A stretch of 61,298 bases of DNA from Methylococcaceae bacterium TMED69. GTDB taxonomy: Bacteria > Pseudomonadota > Gammaproteobacteria > Ga0077536. The stretch spans positions 86,365 through 147,662 of the forward strand of contig NHDW01000008.1 in NCBI GenBank assembly GCA_002170535.1. The letters are read 5' to 3'. Every line of letters starts with the position of its first letter. Position 1 is the first letter of the stretch. The position numbers were made by a program, and so were the translations under genes. A model generated the notes under the pieces. It saw only the letters and a program-made list of their open reading frames with translations, was not told where the DNA came from and searched no databases. Positions 39,016 through 50,009 of this stretch are shown one piece after another.

Positions 39016-39867
39016 TTAAATTAATCCGGCTTTTTTTAATTTTAAAATAATCGGCGCTGGTTCCGTAGGATGCCATATAGTTTCTTTTGGTTGTTGATGC
39101 CATATTAGATCTAAATGTTTGATGTAACCAGCTCTATCAGCCTCTTCAAATAATTTTAGTGTAGAAAGAAGAACTTTTCCCTGTGTATCCTTATCCCCAA
39201 CATCACCAAAAGGCCTACCAAAGGGATGCTCAATTGCGGCGATTCTGGGCATCCCCACAATTCTTTGGAACTCCCATATCATATTCAACGTTACCGTTGG
39301 AATACCAATTTTTTCAATGGCTCGGGCTACCAATCCAACGGATCGGCAACAATCTGGTCACACAGGAGCAAGAATTGCCAAGTCGACATTATCTTGTTTC
39401 ATGGATTTGGCAATTTCAGGACCTGAAAAGTTTATCAAGTGCGAAGTGTCGCTGCCTTGATATCCCATGATTGAGTAGTGAAATTTACTGATTGAGCCAA
39501 CAATTCCCTTCTGAAGAAAGTCTTCAATTATATCGATTGGAAGTGCCACATTTAGATCTTTTTTGATATATGTGGTATCAATGTGAAGATGGTTGACATT
39601 TAGATGCTCAATTTTGGACCCATGCTTAATTAAGCGCCAAGATGGGTCACCCCAGTCCCCTTTTTTTCTCTCTGTTTCCATATCAAATGGTGTGTCGGTT
39701 TCCATAGAAATACCCGCTGTTGTGACTAGGGATACTCTAGATTTCGAAATTTTTTTGGACCTAGGAGTCCACGGTATTGACTTTTGCTCCCGTCCATTTT
39801 CAATCATGTCTAACACGAACTTTTTGATCATTTTCCCGGTAAATCGAAAAGAATCTACTTCCCTCAT
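39016..39867 (-). CDS. glycine/sarcosine/betaine reductase selenoprotein B family (GrdB/PrdB-like) protein, UGA (39358-39360) read as Sec
   Basis: Two listed ORFs are one frame split by TGA: ...KQDNVDLAILAPV-U-PDCCRSVGLVARAIEKIGIPTVTL...; downstream bSECIS-like hairpin. Confidence 0.88.
39330..39346 (-). promoter_or_regulatory. candidate bSECIS element of the GrdB/PrdB-like selenoprotein
   Basis: RNA CCGAUCC-GUU-GGAUUGG: 7-bp stem with one G-U, G at loop position 1, loop starts 18 nt after UGA. Confidence 0.75.
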
Positions 39868-39969
39868 GTTTGAATTTCTCCGTTTGATTTGTATTGTTTT
39901 CCCTTAAACATATTGACCGTCGGCCTTTAAAATTGCAAGATAAGCTATATACTTTAGTGGGAGCAAGAC

Positions 39970-40827
39970 ATGGATATAGGAATATTCCAACCGATGGCAA
40001 ATGCAGATGCTGATCCAATTATGATAGCGCAGCATGCAGAGAAGCTAGGATTCGAATCATATTGGGCGCCTGACCATACGGTTGTTCCTGTCGATTACAG
40101 TATTCCTTATCCAGGTGGTACTCCCGACGAGCCTGAGCCAGATTATCTTTGGCAAATGCCTGATCCTTTGATGTTACTATCTTCTGTGGCTGGTGCCACA
40201 AAAAAAATTAACTTGGGAACAGGAGTATTGCTTGTACCAGAACGAAATGCTCTTCTTACAGCTAAGCAAATTGCTACCTTAGATGATATGTCTAATGGAC
40301 GTTTTCTGTTTGGTGTTGGAGCCGGTTGGAATCCGGAAGAGTCAAAGGTTTTAGGCGGTGACTTTGAGCGAAGGTGGACTCAGGTAAAAGAAAATATTCA
40401 GGTAATGAAAGCTTTGTGGACTGAGCATGCACCAGAGTTTGATGGTAAATATAATAAGTTTCCGCCAATAAGATGCTACCCAAAACCTAAACAAACTCCA
40501 TATCCCCCCGTCCTCCTCGGCGCTATCAATAATCCAAAATCTCTAAAAAGAGTGGCCGTGTGGGGAAGCGGATGGATCCCGGTTGTTCAATCGGTTGATG
40601 AGTTTGCAGACGGTGTAAAACAAATCAAAACATTTTGTGATGAAATTGGGCGCAATTCTAATGAACTAGATTATACTGTTTTCGAAATAGGAGACCAGTG
40701 GAAGTCCAAGGAGCATGTTAAAAAAATGGAAGAAGCTGGAGCGAACCGCATAATCTTCTGGTTATCGGAAACCGACACGCATTCTTTAAAAAATGAAATG
40801 GAAAGTCTATTGAAGGCTATTAACTAA
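39970..40827 (+). CDS. LLM class (luciferase-like) F420-type oxidoreductase
   Basis: HAEKLGFESYWAPDHTVVP, INLGTGVLLVPERNALLTAKQIATLDDMSNGRFLFGVGAGWN. Confidence 0.88.
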   Translation: MDIGIFQPMANADADPIMIAQHAEKLGFESYWAPDHTVVPVDYSIPYPGGTPDEPEPDYLWQMPDPLMLLSSVAGATKKINLGTGVLLVPERNALLTAKQIATLDDMSNGRFLFGVGAGWNPEESKVLGGDFERRWTQVKENIQVMKALWTEHAPEFDGKYNKFPPIRCYPKPKQTPYPPVLLGAINNPKSLKRVAVWGSGWIPVVQSVDEFADGVKQIKTFCDEIGRNSNELDYTVFEIGDQWKSKEHVKKMEEAGANRIIFWLSETDTHSLKNEMESLLKAIN

Positions 40828-40908
40828 GGTCTATCGAGTTTATTGGCCGTTTACCTAATTTCATAAATACAGCTTATTTTCTTTATGGTTTTTGGCAAAG
40901 CAGTTGAA

Positions 40909-41793
40909 CTAGGATAGAGCTTCAAGAAGCTCCCAATGCCACCCAACGGATAAGGCACTATCAGGTTTATAATCCTCGCCTGGATTACAAGGGTATATCA
41001 CTAGCTGAGTAGCCCCAGCATCTATATAGCTTTTAAGTTTCTTTTTGATTGTTTCAGAATCACCCCATGCGCAAATTGCATCGACTAATCGATCACTTCC
41101 TCCATTTGACCAATCTGCCTCTTCGAAACCTAAGGAACTCCAAACTCTGTGATAAGCCGGTAGGCTCATGTAAAAAGCACAAGCTTTCCTGGCCAAATCT
41201 CGAGCAGATGTGGGATTGTCATCTAACACACACCTTACCGCGACTGGTAAAGATTTTTCCGGACCGATTATTGCCTTGGCATTTTTTACGGTTTCCACAG
41301 TCTGAAGAAATAGAAATAGTCCATCTGCCTTGTTGGCTGCAACCTTCTGCAATCCTGGAGCGTGTCCGGCAATGACTATTTCGGCAGGTTTACTTGCTAA
41401 TGGGCTCTGTAGAGGTGCATCCTTTAATCTATCAAGATAAGAATTCATTTTTTTAACGGGTGGAACCCACTCATGGCCTCTCGGCTCGACCAAAAGTGGA
41501 TGAGATACACCTAAACCAAGGCTGAATCTACCATCTGAAAATTCGTTTAAAGTATTTGCCGCTTGAGCGGAGGCATCGGCGTCTCTTGCATAGACATTGG
41601 CAATTCCGCTCGAAATTTTTATTTTGGTAGTCTTTGCAAGCAAATAGCCAGCGGTCGAAAATGGTTCTCGTCCCGCAATTTCCGGAAGCCATAGTTCTTC
41701 AAAGCCCAGTGATTCAAGTCTAAGAACATATTCCTCAAGTTTCCTTCCATCCGTTCCTTCTGTCCATTGAATCAATCCGAGCGGCAATTTCAT
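40909..41793 (-). CDS. LLM class (luciferase-like) oxidoreductase
   Basis: ISSGIANVYARDADASAQAANTLNEFSDGRFSLGLGVSHPLLVEPRGHEW; paralogous to 2267-3130. Confidence 0.86.
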   Translation of the reverse strand: MKLPLGLIQWTEGTDGRKLEEYVLRLESLGFEELWLPEIAGREPFSTAGYLLAKTTKIKISSGIANVYARDADASAQAANTLNEFSDGRFSLGLGVSHPLLVEPRGHEWVPPVKKMNSYLDRLKDAPLQSPLASKPAEIVIAGHAPGLQKVAANKADGLFLFLQTVETVKNAKAIIGPEKSLPVAVRCVLDDNPTSARDLARKACAFYMSLPAYHRVWSSLGFEEADWSNGGSDRLVDAICAWGDSETIKKKLKSYIDAGATQLVIYPCNPGEDYKPDSALSVGWHWELLEALS

Positions 41794-41904
41794 GATTATT
41801 TCGGCTCCTTTGTAAATTTTTTAATTAAATATGCTATTCTAACCGTACTATTAAATATAACCTATATCCACTGTTATTAGAAAATAAAATTTAAGCGAGA
41901 CGAT

Positions 41905-42678
41905 ATGGCACATCCCTTAAAAGAATACTCTAAGATAAGAGAAAACGTGACCGAAGCTGAATGGGCTGCACGAGTTGACCTAGCAGCCTCCTATAGGTTG
42001 GTACATTATTACGGTTGGACGGACATGATATTTACTCATTTATCGGCCCGAGTTCCTGGACCAGAGGACCATTTTTTAATCAATCCTTTCGGTCTTCTTT
42101 TTGATGAAATATGTGCTTCAAACCTAGTCAAAATAGATGTTGAGGGGAACATAATTTTAGATAATGGATACAATGTCAATCCAGCAGGTTTTTGTATTCA
42201 CAGTGCAATTCATATGGCAAGAGAAGATGCTCTTTCCGTTATGCATCTCCACACTCCAGACGGTGTAGCGGTCTCATCTATGAAGTGTGGACTGTTACCA
42301 CTTACTCAGACAGCCATGACGATTTGTAATGAGATTGCATATCATGAATATGAGGGTATTGCTTTAAACCTTGATGAAAGAGCACGGTTGATACACGACA
42401 TCGGTGATAAGAAACTAATGATCCTAAGAAACCACGGAACTCTAGCGACTGGTTCAAGTATTCCGGAGTGCTTCATGCTTCTTTATAACATCGAGCGTTC
42501 GTGTTCTATGCAGGTTCGTGCCATGACAGGAGGGGAACTTCATTTGCCTTCGAAACAATCAATGAATACTGCTGCACAACAAGGTGCTGACTTATTAAAT
42601 AGGGGAAAATTAGGCAGCCTGGCCTGGCCTGCTTTATTGAGAATGTTAGATCGAATGGGCTCATCCTACGCAGATTAA
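41905..42678 (+). CDS. class II aldolase/adducin family protein
   Basis: DMIFTHLSARVPGPEDHFLINPFGL, VMHLHTPDG, LMILRNHGTLATG. Confidence 0.92.
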   Translation: MAHPLKEYSKIRENVTEAEWAARVDLAASYRLVHYYGWTDMIFTHLSARVPGPEDHFLINPFGLLFDEICASNLVKIDVEGNIILDNGYNVNPAGFCIHSAIHMAREDALSVMHLHTPDGVAVSSMKCGLLPLTQTAMTICNEIAYHEYEGIALNLDERARLIHDIGDKKLMILRNHGTLATGSSIPECFMLLYNIERSCSMQVRAMTGGELHLPSKQSMNTAAQQGADLLNRGKLGSLAWPALLRMLDRMGSSYAD

Positions 42679-42683
42679 TTAAG

Positions 42684-43577
42684 TTGAAAAAGCAGATTTT
42701 TGGACTCGAGTTGCTGTTAACGGGCGACTCCCAGTTTGATCGGGAGGTTTGGAGCAACTTGGCCGACGATGCAAATCATTTAAGAAATCAGCTAAGCTTA
42801 AGTTGTTGTGAACCGCTTATCCCGCAAAACATTAAAACTGCGAAAAAATTCCTAATAGAACAAGGAGGGTCTCATAGACGGCTTCAGTTAAGCGGACTCT
42901 TTCCGACAGACAAAGTTGAAGCTTTTGTTGCAATGGCGCGTTACGGGTTAATACGATTTTATTTCGTGTTTATTACTCTGCACTGTCTGTCCAAAAAGTT
43001 AGTCAGTGTTTCAATCAAAAAACAGGAACATTCTTATAAATGTCTATTTGAATATTTCAATATGAGTTCATTTAACCACAATCTACCTCAACTTCTAAAT
43101 TTTGGGAATTCTGACAACAAGAATAAATTATTAGTGAGTGGATATAGAAAATTCGATTCTTACATCGATGTATGCATGGAAACAGTAGTAAACTTTTTAA
43201 GTGACCGATTATATTTAGATCAGGCTACCATCCAAAAACTCAAAAACTTGATGTTCTCACTATTAAAATTTTTGAATTACGAGGATAAAATGCTGGTCGA
43301 CAACATAGGTTTGTTTTACGTATTTGAAGGGAAATTGATTAATTTAATGAATGCTAATGCCATTTGTTTGACAAATAATATACCGATAGCGGCAGTAGGC
43401 AACGCAGGTGATACTCTCACTTTTTCTACAAATCAATTCCTTGAATTTTACAGAAGAGAAATGCTTAAATTATTTTACGATATGACTCATATCGATCAGG
43501 CAAGTTTGAGAGTACAGATTGGCAGCAATTCTCTTCTAAAGCTCTTAAATCGATTTCCCATAAGTGTTTACCACTGA
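42684..43577 (+). CDS. hypothetical protein, no recognisable family
   Basis: 297-codon open frame on the same strand 5 nt after the aldolase-family gene. Confidence 0.55.
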   Translation: MKKQIFGLELLLTGDSQFDREVWSNLADDANHLRNQLSLSCCEPLIPQNIKTAKKFLIEQGGSHRRLQLSGLFPTDKVEAFVAMARYGLIRFYFVFITLHCLSKKLVSVSIKKQEHSYKCLFEYFNMSSFNHNLPQLLNFGNSDNKNKLLVSGYRKFDSYIDVCMETVVNFLSDRLYLDQATIQKLKNLMFSLLKFLNYEDKMLVDNIGLFYVFEGKLINLMNANAICLTNNIPIAAVGNAGDTLTFSTNQFLEFYRREMLKLFYDMTHIDQASLRVQIGSNSLLKLLNRFPISVYH

Positions 43578-43747
43578 AAGTGTTTGTGTGATGAGGTGAG
43601 CTAAAGGAGTTTTCTTGGTTGTGTTCGATTGAGCCATCCTCTGAAGTCGTGAAAATTGCCACGGGCTAGAGTTAAATGATTACTTTTTCTTTAAGCGCGG
43701 GGACAATTATCTAGCTAGATAGTTCTCGGCTAGCAGACTTGTTTAGA

Positions 43748-43776
43748 TTTGTAAAAAAAAACAAAATTTTTACAAA
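43748..43776. repeat. perfect A/T-rich inverted repeat
   Basis: TTTGTAAAAA-N9-TTTTTACAAA. Confidence 0.6.
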
Positions 43777-43915
43777 AAAAATATTCCCTATTGCTGGTTA
43801 AATGTTTAAAATCACAGCCTAGTAATTTTAATTGGATTTTATTCTCACTAGCGATAGTAAATTTAGTGTTTCTACAGGAATAATCCTATCCATAATTTTA
43901 AAAGGAATGAATGAG

Positions 43916-45997
43916 ATGACTAGCGACCTGAGTAATTACAGGAATATAGGAATATTTGCCCATGTTGATGCTGGAAAAACTACTACTACAGAGAGAATTC
44001 TTAAACTAACGGGCAAAATTCATAAGATTGGTGAGGTTCATGATGGTGCGGCAACCACTGACTTTATGGAGCAAGAACAAGAACGAGGAATTACTATTCA
44101 GTCTGCAGCAACCACATGTTTTTGGAAAGACCACAGATTTAATATAATTGATACTCCTGGTCACGTTGATTTTACGATAGAGGTTTATCGTTCACTGAAA
44201 GTCCTCGATGGAGGAGTTGGTGTGTTTTGTGGTTCTGGCGGGGTGGAACCTCAGTCAGAGACTAATTGGCGTTATGCCAATGATTCTGGAGTTTCCCGCA
44301 TAATCTACATAAATAAATTAGACCGAGTTGGAGCTGACTTTTATCGTGTTACAGATCAAATTGAGAGTGTTTTAGGTGCTAAGACTTTAGTTATGACGCT
44401 TCCAATTGGGATAGAGGATGATTTCCGTGGCGTTGTAGACCTTCTTACTATGAAAGCATGGATTTGGGATGACTCAGGAGATCCAACTAAGTATACCATT
44501 GAAGACATTCCATCTGATTTGGTAGAAAAAGCTGAGGAATTTAGAGAGAAGCTAATTGAAATGGCGGTGGAGCAAGACGATGACGTCATGGAGAAATATT
44601 TGGATGGCATTGAGCCCGATATGGAATCCATTAAGTCTTGTATCCGAAAGGGCACAATCAATTTGGATTTTTTTCCTACTTATTGCGGTTCTAGTTTCAA
44701 AAATAAAGGGGTGCAGCTAGTTCTGGATGCAGTAATAGATTTTCTTCCGAATCCAACAGAAGTAAAACCTCAACCAGAAGTTGACTTGGAGGGTAATGAG
44801 ACAGGTAATTTTGCATTGGTGGACCCCGTTGCACCATTAAGAGCCTTGGTCTTTAAAATTATGGATGACAGATATGGCGCCCTCACTTTTATAAGAATAT
44901 ATTCTGGTAAAATCGAAAAAGGAACTAACGTTCTCAACACGTTTACTTCCAAAACCGAGCGGATAGGAAGGATTGTTGAGATGCATGCTGACTCAAGGAA
45001 CGAGTTAAACAGCGCAGGAGCTGGGGATATTGTTGCGGTGCTAGGTATGAAAAATGTTCAGACAGGTCACACATTAGCTGATGAAAAAAATCCAGCGACT
45101 TTAGAGCCAATGGTTTTTCCAGATCCTGTAATTTCTGTCGCGATATCCCCTAAAGAAAAAGCTGGCTCTGAGAAACTAGGTGTCGCATTAGGTAAAATGA
45201 TTCAAGAAGATCCATCTTTTCGGGTCGAAACAGATATAGAAAGCAATGAAACAATAATTAAAGGAATGGGGGAGTTACATCTTGATATTAAAGTTGATAT
45301 TTTAAGACGAACTCATGGTTGCGAGGTCGAGGTTGGAAAACCTCAAGTAGCTTATCGTGAAACCATAACTAAACAAATTAATGATGAATATACGCATAAA
45401 AAGCAAACTGGTGGTGCAGGGCAGTTTGCAAAAATCGACTATGTTATAGAACCAGCTGAAGTTGGAACAGGTTTTGAGTTCGAGTCGAAAGTCACTGGAG
45501 GAAATGTACCAAGAGAGTTTTGGCCAGCCGTCAGGAAAGGATTCGAATTATGTATCGCAGAGGGTGTGCTAGCAGGTTATCCTGTACAAGATCTTAAAGT
45601 AACCTTGATGGACGGAGCTTATCATGCGGTTGACTCATCTGCCGTCGCTTTTGAAACAGCTGCGAAGGCTGCTTACAGGCAGTCGTTACCTAAAGCGTCT
45701 CCGCAACTTTTAGAGCCGATCATGAAGATTGACGTTTTCACACCAGAAGACCATGTCGGAGATGTGATCGGCGATCTTAATAGAAGAAGAGGGGTAATAA
45801 AGGCCCAGGAAACCGGCTCCTTAGGCTCAAGGGTAAAAGCGGATGCTCCGCTTGGCGAAATGTTTGGATATATAGGTGATTTAAGAACTATGACATCAGG
45901 GCGCGGCCAATTTTCAATGGAATTTTCTCATTATGCTCCGTGTCCAGTTAACATTGCGGAAGAAGTTATCAAAGAATCCAAAGACAAAAGAGCGTAG
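43916..45997 (+). CDS. fusA: elongation factor G (secondary EF-G-type paralogue)
   Basis: [44 protein letters not shown]; start moved to 43916. Confidence 0.92.
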   Translation: MTSDLSNYRNIGIFAHVDAGKTTTTERILKLTGKIHKIGEVHDGAATTDFMEQEQERGITIQSAATTCFWKDHRFNIIDTPGHVDFTIEVYRSLKVLDGGVGVFCGSGGVEPQSETNWRYANDSGVSRIIYINKLDRVGADFYRVTDQIESVLGAKTLVMTLPIGIEDDFRGVVDLLTMKAWIWDDSGDPTKYTIEDIPSDLVEKAEEFREKLIEMAVEQDDDVMEKYLDGIEPDMESIKSCIRKGTINLDFFPTYCGSSFKNKGVQLVLDAVIDFLPNPTEVKPQPEVDLEGNETGNFALVDPVAPLRALVFKIMDDRYGALTFIRIYSGKIEKGTNVLNTFTSKTERIGRIVEMHADSRNELNSAGAGDIVAVLGMKNVQTGHTLADEKNPATLEPMVFPDPVISVAISPKEKAGSEKLGVALGKMIQEDPSFRVETDIESNETIIKGMGELHLDIKVDILRRTHGCEVEVGKPQVAYRETITKQINDEYTHKKQTGGAGQFAKIDYVIEPAEVGTGFEFESKVTGGNVPREFWPAVRKGFELCIAEGVLAGYPVQDLKVTLMDGAYHAVDSSAVAFETAAKAAYRQSLPKASPQLLEPIMKIDVFTPEDHVGDVIGDLNRRRGVIKAQETGSLGSRVKADAPLGEMFGYIGDLRTMTSGRGQFSMEFSHYAPCPVNIAEEVIKESKDKRA

Positions 45998-48613
45998 TCA
46001 GGATAAAGCTAGAATCTTATTTATCACCTCCGTTAAATCTTTAGAGCAATTTGATTTTTTAATAAGATCGAGACTTTGTCTTGCATGCTGTCTTCTTTCT
46101 TTTCCAAATCTGCACCAGCTGTCGAAGGCTCGAGCTAGTCTTGCAGCAATTTGAGGATTAATGGCATCTAGTTTTAGTACGTAGGATGCGCACAATTCGT
46201 AGCCTTTTCCGTCGATTCGATTAAATTGGTTCTGGTTTGCATGGCAAAAGGCTCCTATCAGTGATCTCATCCTGTTCGGATTTTTTAAATCAAACTTCTC
46301 ATGTTTTGTGAGTTTTTCGATCTCTTCCAAAGTGCTCGGCAGTCGAGATAGTGCTTGAGCAGTGAACCATTTGTCCAAAACCAACTCTTCTGACTGCCAC
46401 TTATGATAGAACCAATCGATTGCCTCTGCTCGATGTTCGCAAGCAAAATTCACTAGTCCAGAGAAGGCAGCCATGGTATCTGTCATGTTTTTAGAGTTTT
46501 TAAGTTGACTCAGCGCCAGCTCAAAAAATTCTGTTTCATCGTTTTCTAGGAGATAATTTAAAGCAAGGTTTTTAAGGGCACGTTCCCCAACACTCTTTCG
46601 AGAGAAGTCGTCATCGCTATTCTTGTTAAGGTCATTGTAAATCGAATAAAGAGGCTCTCGGAGTTGGGTGCTAATTTTTCGCCGAACATCATTTCTAATG
46701 TTATGACAGACTGAGGGATCAAGTGAACCCAGTATTTCTAAAACATATTGTTCGCCTGGAATAGTACCCATTTCTGCTAAAAATAATGCTTCGCTTTTAG
46801 GTGCTATTAAATTTTCCTCTAATACAGAGATAAAGGGATCTCTGTTAGGACTTAATTTGTAGTCTGGGAAACTTTTTATCCCATCTATTATTGTTTTGAT
46901 GACTAATTTTTGGGCTGCTTCCCATCGATTAAATTCATCTGGGTCATGTTTAGCGAGAGCAACTAAGTCATCACTTGAATGCTCAAAGTCCATTTTAACA
47001 GGGGCCGAAAAATCACGTAACACTGATATTATCGGGGTTGACTCTATATCCCTAATGATTAGATTGTCTTGTTCTTTATCGAGAATAAATAAAATCGACC
47101 CGTTTTCATCTATTTGTTGATGGTCTGTAATATTTATTGAAGACCCTTCTTTGTCAATTAACCCTAGTTTGATAGGAATTGGTCTGGTCATCTCCCCTTT
47201 TTTTAGATTCATGTGCCGAAAGCAGATTTCTAAGGTTTTATTACTTGTGTGAAAAACGCTTTTGCCCTTAACAATAGGAGTTCCTTTAATTTCATACCAT
47301 GATTCAAAGTTTCTTAATTTGTGACCTGAGGCGTCGCGCATGGCAGAGAGAAACTCCTCAATCCGCACAGCCTCCCCGTCATGCCTTTCGAAATATAGCT
47401 TCATTCCTTTATGGAAATTATCTTTGCCAATTATCGTGTTGAGCATCCTGACTAATTCAGCGCCTTTTTCATAAATAGTCGATGTATAAAAATTGCTAAT
47501 TTCTAAGTACTGACTTGGTCTAACGGGATGAGACATCGGCCCTGAATCTTCAGGAAACTGCACACTCCTCAACTGCCTGACCTCTTGAATCCGAGTCACT
47601 GAATGTGAATACCGATCCGCGCCATACTGTTGATCTCTAAAAACAGTAAGGCCTTCCTTTAAACTAAGTTGAAACCAATCTCTGCAAGTGACTCGATTAC
47701 CAGTCCAATTATGGAAATATTCGTGAGCGATCACCCTATCAAGCATTATGAAATCTCGATCGGTAGCCGTGTTGGAGTCTGCCAAAATATATTTAGTGTT
47801 AAAAATATTTAAACCTTTGTTTTCCATTGCGCCCATATTGAAATCGCTGACGGCGACTATTTTATATTGTTTTAGGTCTAGTTCCAGATCATATACATCC
47901 TCATCCCATTTAATCGAATTTCTTAGTGAGTCCATTGCAAAAGAAGTAAGGTGTAATTTTCCAGGCTCAACGAAAATTAAAAGCTCGGCTAATTTCCCTG
48001 ATTTTGTTCTAAAGGAATCACTGATATGATCAAGTTTTGCAGCTACGAGAGCAAATAAATAGGAAGGTTTTGGGAAAGGGTCATCGTATGTCTTCCAGTG
48101 TCTTCCGCCGTCGAGTGAACCCTCTGAGCATAAATTTCCATTAGCTAATAAAACCGGAAACTTTTTTTTGTCGGCAATAATTTTTGTCTTATATTTTGCC
48201 ATAACATCCGGTCGATCTAGAAAAAACGTTATGTTTCGAAAACCTTCTGCCTCACACTGTGTAAATAGGCCCGTATTGGATGCATATAACCCTTCCAATC
48301 TCGTATTCCTGTAGGGATCGATTTCGATTGTCGTTTGCAGGGAGCAACGAGATTTACTAATGGCTAGTTTAAGCGTGTCATTCTTATAAGTATATTCATT
48401 TTTATCGAGTATTTGATTATCTATCTTTATCTCGATTATCTTTAAATCCTCTCCGTCCAAATAGAGGTGTTTGGCTTTAAGATTATTTTTGATCAAAGAA
48501 ATGTCTGATGAAACTGTTACTTTATCCTCTTTAATGTCGAAAACCAAAGATACCTCGTTTATTGAGAAATCGGACGGCTTATAATCTTTTAACCTTTTTA
48601 ACTCAGAGCTCAT
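45998..48613 (-). CDS. pepN: aminopeptidase N (M1)
   Basis: GAMENKGLNIF, VIAHEYFHNWTGNRVTCRDWFQLSLKEGLTVFRDQ. Confidence 0.95.
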   Translation of the reverse strand: MSSELKRLKDYKPSDFSINEVSLVFDIKEDKVTVSSDISLIKNNLKAKHLYLDGEDLKIIEIKIDNQILDKNEYTYKNDTLKLAISKSRCSLQTTIEIDPYRNTRLEGLYASNTGLFTQCEAEGFRNITFFLDRPDVMAKYKTKIIADKKKFPVLLANGNLCSEGSLDGGRHWKTYDDPFPKPSYLFALVAAKLDHISDSFRTKSGKLAELLIFVEPGKLHLTSFAMDSLRNSIKWDEDVYDLELDLKQYKIVAVSDFNMGAMENKGLNIFNTKYILADSNTATDRDFIMLDRVIAHEYFHNWTGNRVTCRDWFQLSLKEGLTVFRDQQYGADRYSHSVTRIQEVRQLRSVQFPEDSGPMSHPVRPSQYLEISNFYTSTIYEKGAELVRMLNTIIGKDNFHKGMKLYFERHDGEAVRIEEFLSAMRDASGHKLRNFESWYEIKGTPIVKGKSVFHTSNKTLEICFRHMNLKKGEMTRPIPIKLGLIDKEGSSINITDHQQIDENGSILFILDKEQDNLIIRDIESTPIISVLRDFSAPVKMDFEHSSDDLVALAKHDPDEFNRWEAAQKLVIKTIIDGIKSFPDYKLSPNRDPFISVLEENLIAPKSEALFLAEMGTIPGEQYVLEILGSLDPSVCHNIRNDVRRKISTQLREPLYSIYNDLNKNSDDDFSRKSVGERALKNLALNYLLENDETEFFELALSQLKNSKNMTDTMAAFSGLVNFACEHRAEAIDWFYHKWQSEELVLDKWFTAQALSRLPSTLEEIEKLTKHEKFDLKNPNRMRSLIGAFCHANQNQFNRIDGKGYELCASYVLKLDAINPQIAARLARAFDSWCRFGKERRQHARQSLDLIKKSNCSKDLTEVINKILALS

Positions 48614-48702
48614 ATTAATTGTACGGACAAGATTTTTCTTTAGTTTCTTATTTTATACAATCTTTTAGTTTTTAAACAATAATTTGGTAATATACTAATA
48701 TC

Positions 48703-49989
48703 ATGAAAAAGAATTTAATCCCCGATTTCCTTTTATTTTTGCGAAACTCACCAACACCATTTCACGCAACGCAAAATCTTAAATCTATGCTCGAAAGTGC
48801 TGGTTTTGAACAAATTTTAGAAAAAGATGAATGGTCGCTCAAAAACAATGGAAAATACTTTGTAATAAGAGGTGACTCCTCTCTAATAGCCATTGAACTA
48901 AATCGTGCAGTTAGCGAGAATACTGGTTTTTTAGCTGTCGGTGCACACACAGATAGTCCTTGCCTTAAATTAAAACCGAATGCAACTAAAGAGAGGTTTG
49001 GTTATTTACAATTAAATACTGAGGTTTATGGGGGTGTTTTGTTAAACCCGTGGTTTGATAGAGATTTATCAATCGCGGGAAAAATTGTTTATAAAACAAA
49101 GACCGGCCAAATCAAAACTATGCTCATCGACTGTAAGAAGCCTTTAGCAGTTTTATCAAGTCTCGCTATCCACCTAGATCGCGAGGCTAATAAAAAACGC
49201 TCTATAGACAAGCAGAAAATGTTAAGCCCTATTTTGGCCCCTCGGAGCGAGGGGAGCAACTTCCAAGATTTGCTTATATCTGAAATAAAAAAGAAAGAAA
49301 AAATAAAGACTGGTTTGAGCTTGCTGACTACTGATTTGTTTATGTACGATACACAAGCACCAGCAGTTACTGGCATGAATGATGACTTTGTGTCCAGCGC
49401 TAGATTAGACAACCTCGTTAGTTGCTTTTACGCATGCCGAGCCTTAATAGATAGCAAGCCCAGTCAAAACAAATTGCTTATATGTAACGACCATGAAGAG
49501 GTAGGGAGTCAATCTTATATTGGAGCTAAGGGTAATTTTTTTAAAGATGTACTAGGCCGAGTGTGTAAAACTCCGGAACTATATTCAAGAGCGATTGCAT
49601 CTTCAATGTTAGTGTCTGCTGACAACGCCCATGGCTTACATCCCAATTTTCCGGAGCGTCATGATGAAAATCATAGGCCGATTATTAACTCTGGGGTGGT
49701 GATTAAAATAAATAACAACCAAGCATATGCTTCAAATGCCGATACCTGTTCAATTATTCAAAATCTAGCTGAAAAACGAAAAATTCCAATTCAATATTTC
49801 ATAAGTAATAATGAGATGGCCTGTGGTAGCACGATTGGACCTATTACAGCAACGGCCTTAGGCGTGAAGACCGTTGACTTAGGGTTGCCCACTTTTGCTA
49901 TGCACTCTATTCGTGAGCTCTGCGGTGTTAAAGATATCTATAGTTTTTACAAACTTTTACTTGAGCTCTACCAGGAAGATTTAGATTAG
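48703..49989 (+). CDS. M18 family aminopeptidase
   Basis: FLAVGAHTDSPCLKLKP, NDHEEVGSQSYIGAKG, ISNNEMACGSTIGPI. Confidence 0.93.
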   Translation: MKKNLIPDFLLFLRNSPTPFHATQNLKSMLESAGFEQILEKDEWSLKNNGKYFVIRGDSSLIAIELNRAVSENTGFLAVGAHTDSPCLKLKPNATKERFGYLQLNTEVYGGVLLNPWFDRDLSIAGKIVYKTKTGQIKTMLIDCKKPLAVLSSLAIHLDREANKKRSIDKQKMLSPILAPRSEGSNFQDLLISEIKKKEKIKTGLSLLTTDLFMYDTQAPAVTGMNDDFVSSARLDNLVSCFYACRALIDSKPSQNKLLICNDHEEVGSQSYIGAKGNFFKDVLGRVCKTPELYSRAIASSMLVSADNAHGLHPNFPERHDENHRPIINSGVVIKINNNQAYASNADTCSIIQNLAEKRKIPIQYFISNNEMACGSTIGPITATALGVKTVDLGLPTFAMHSIRELCGVKDIYSFYKLLLELYQEDLD

Positions 49990-50009
49990 GTATGAATCGA
50001 TAATCTCAA

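Noticed and set aside
39016-39867. Two separate short genes at the GrdB/PrdB-like locus
   Set aside because: Single continuous frame with one TGA and a suitable hairpin; a redox U-x-x-C motif is formed only if UGA is read through.
23384-43751. Shared 16-mer AGACTTGTTTAGATTT near 23384 and 43735
   Set aside because: One exact 16-bp match is expected by chance at this order in a 61-kb AT-rich window; no flanking similarity.
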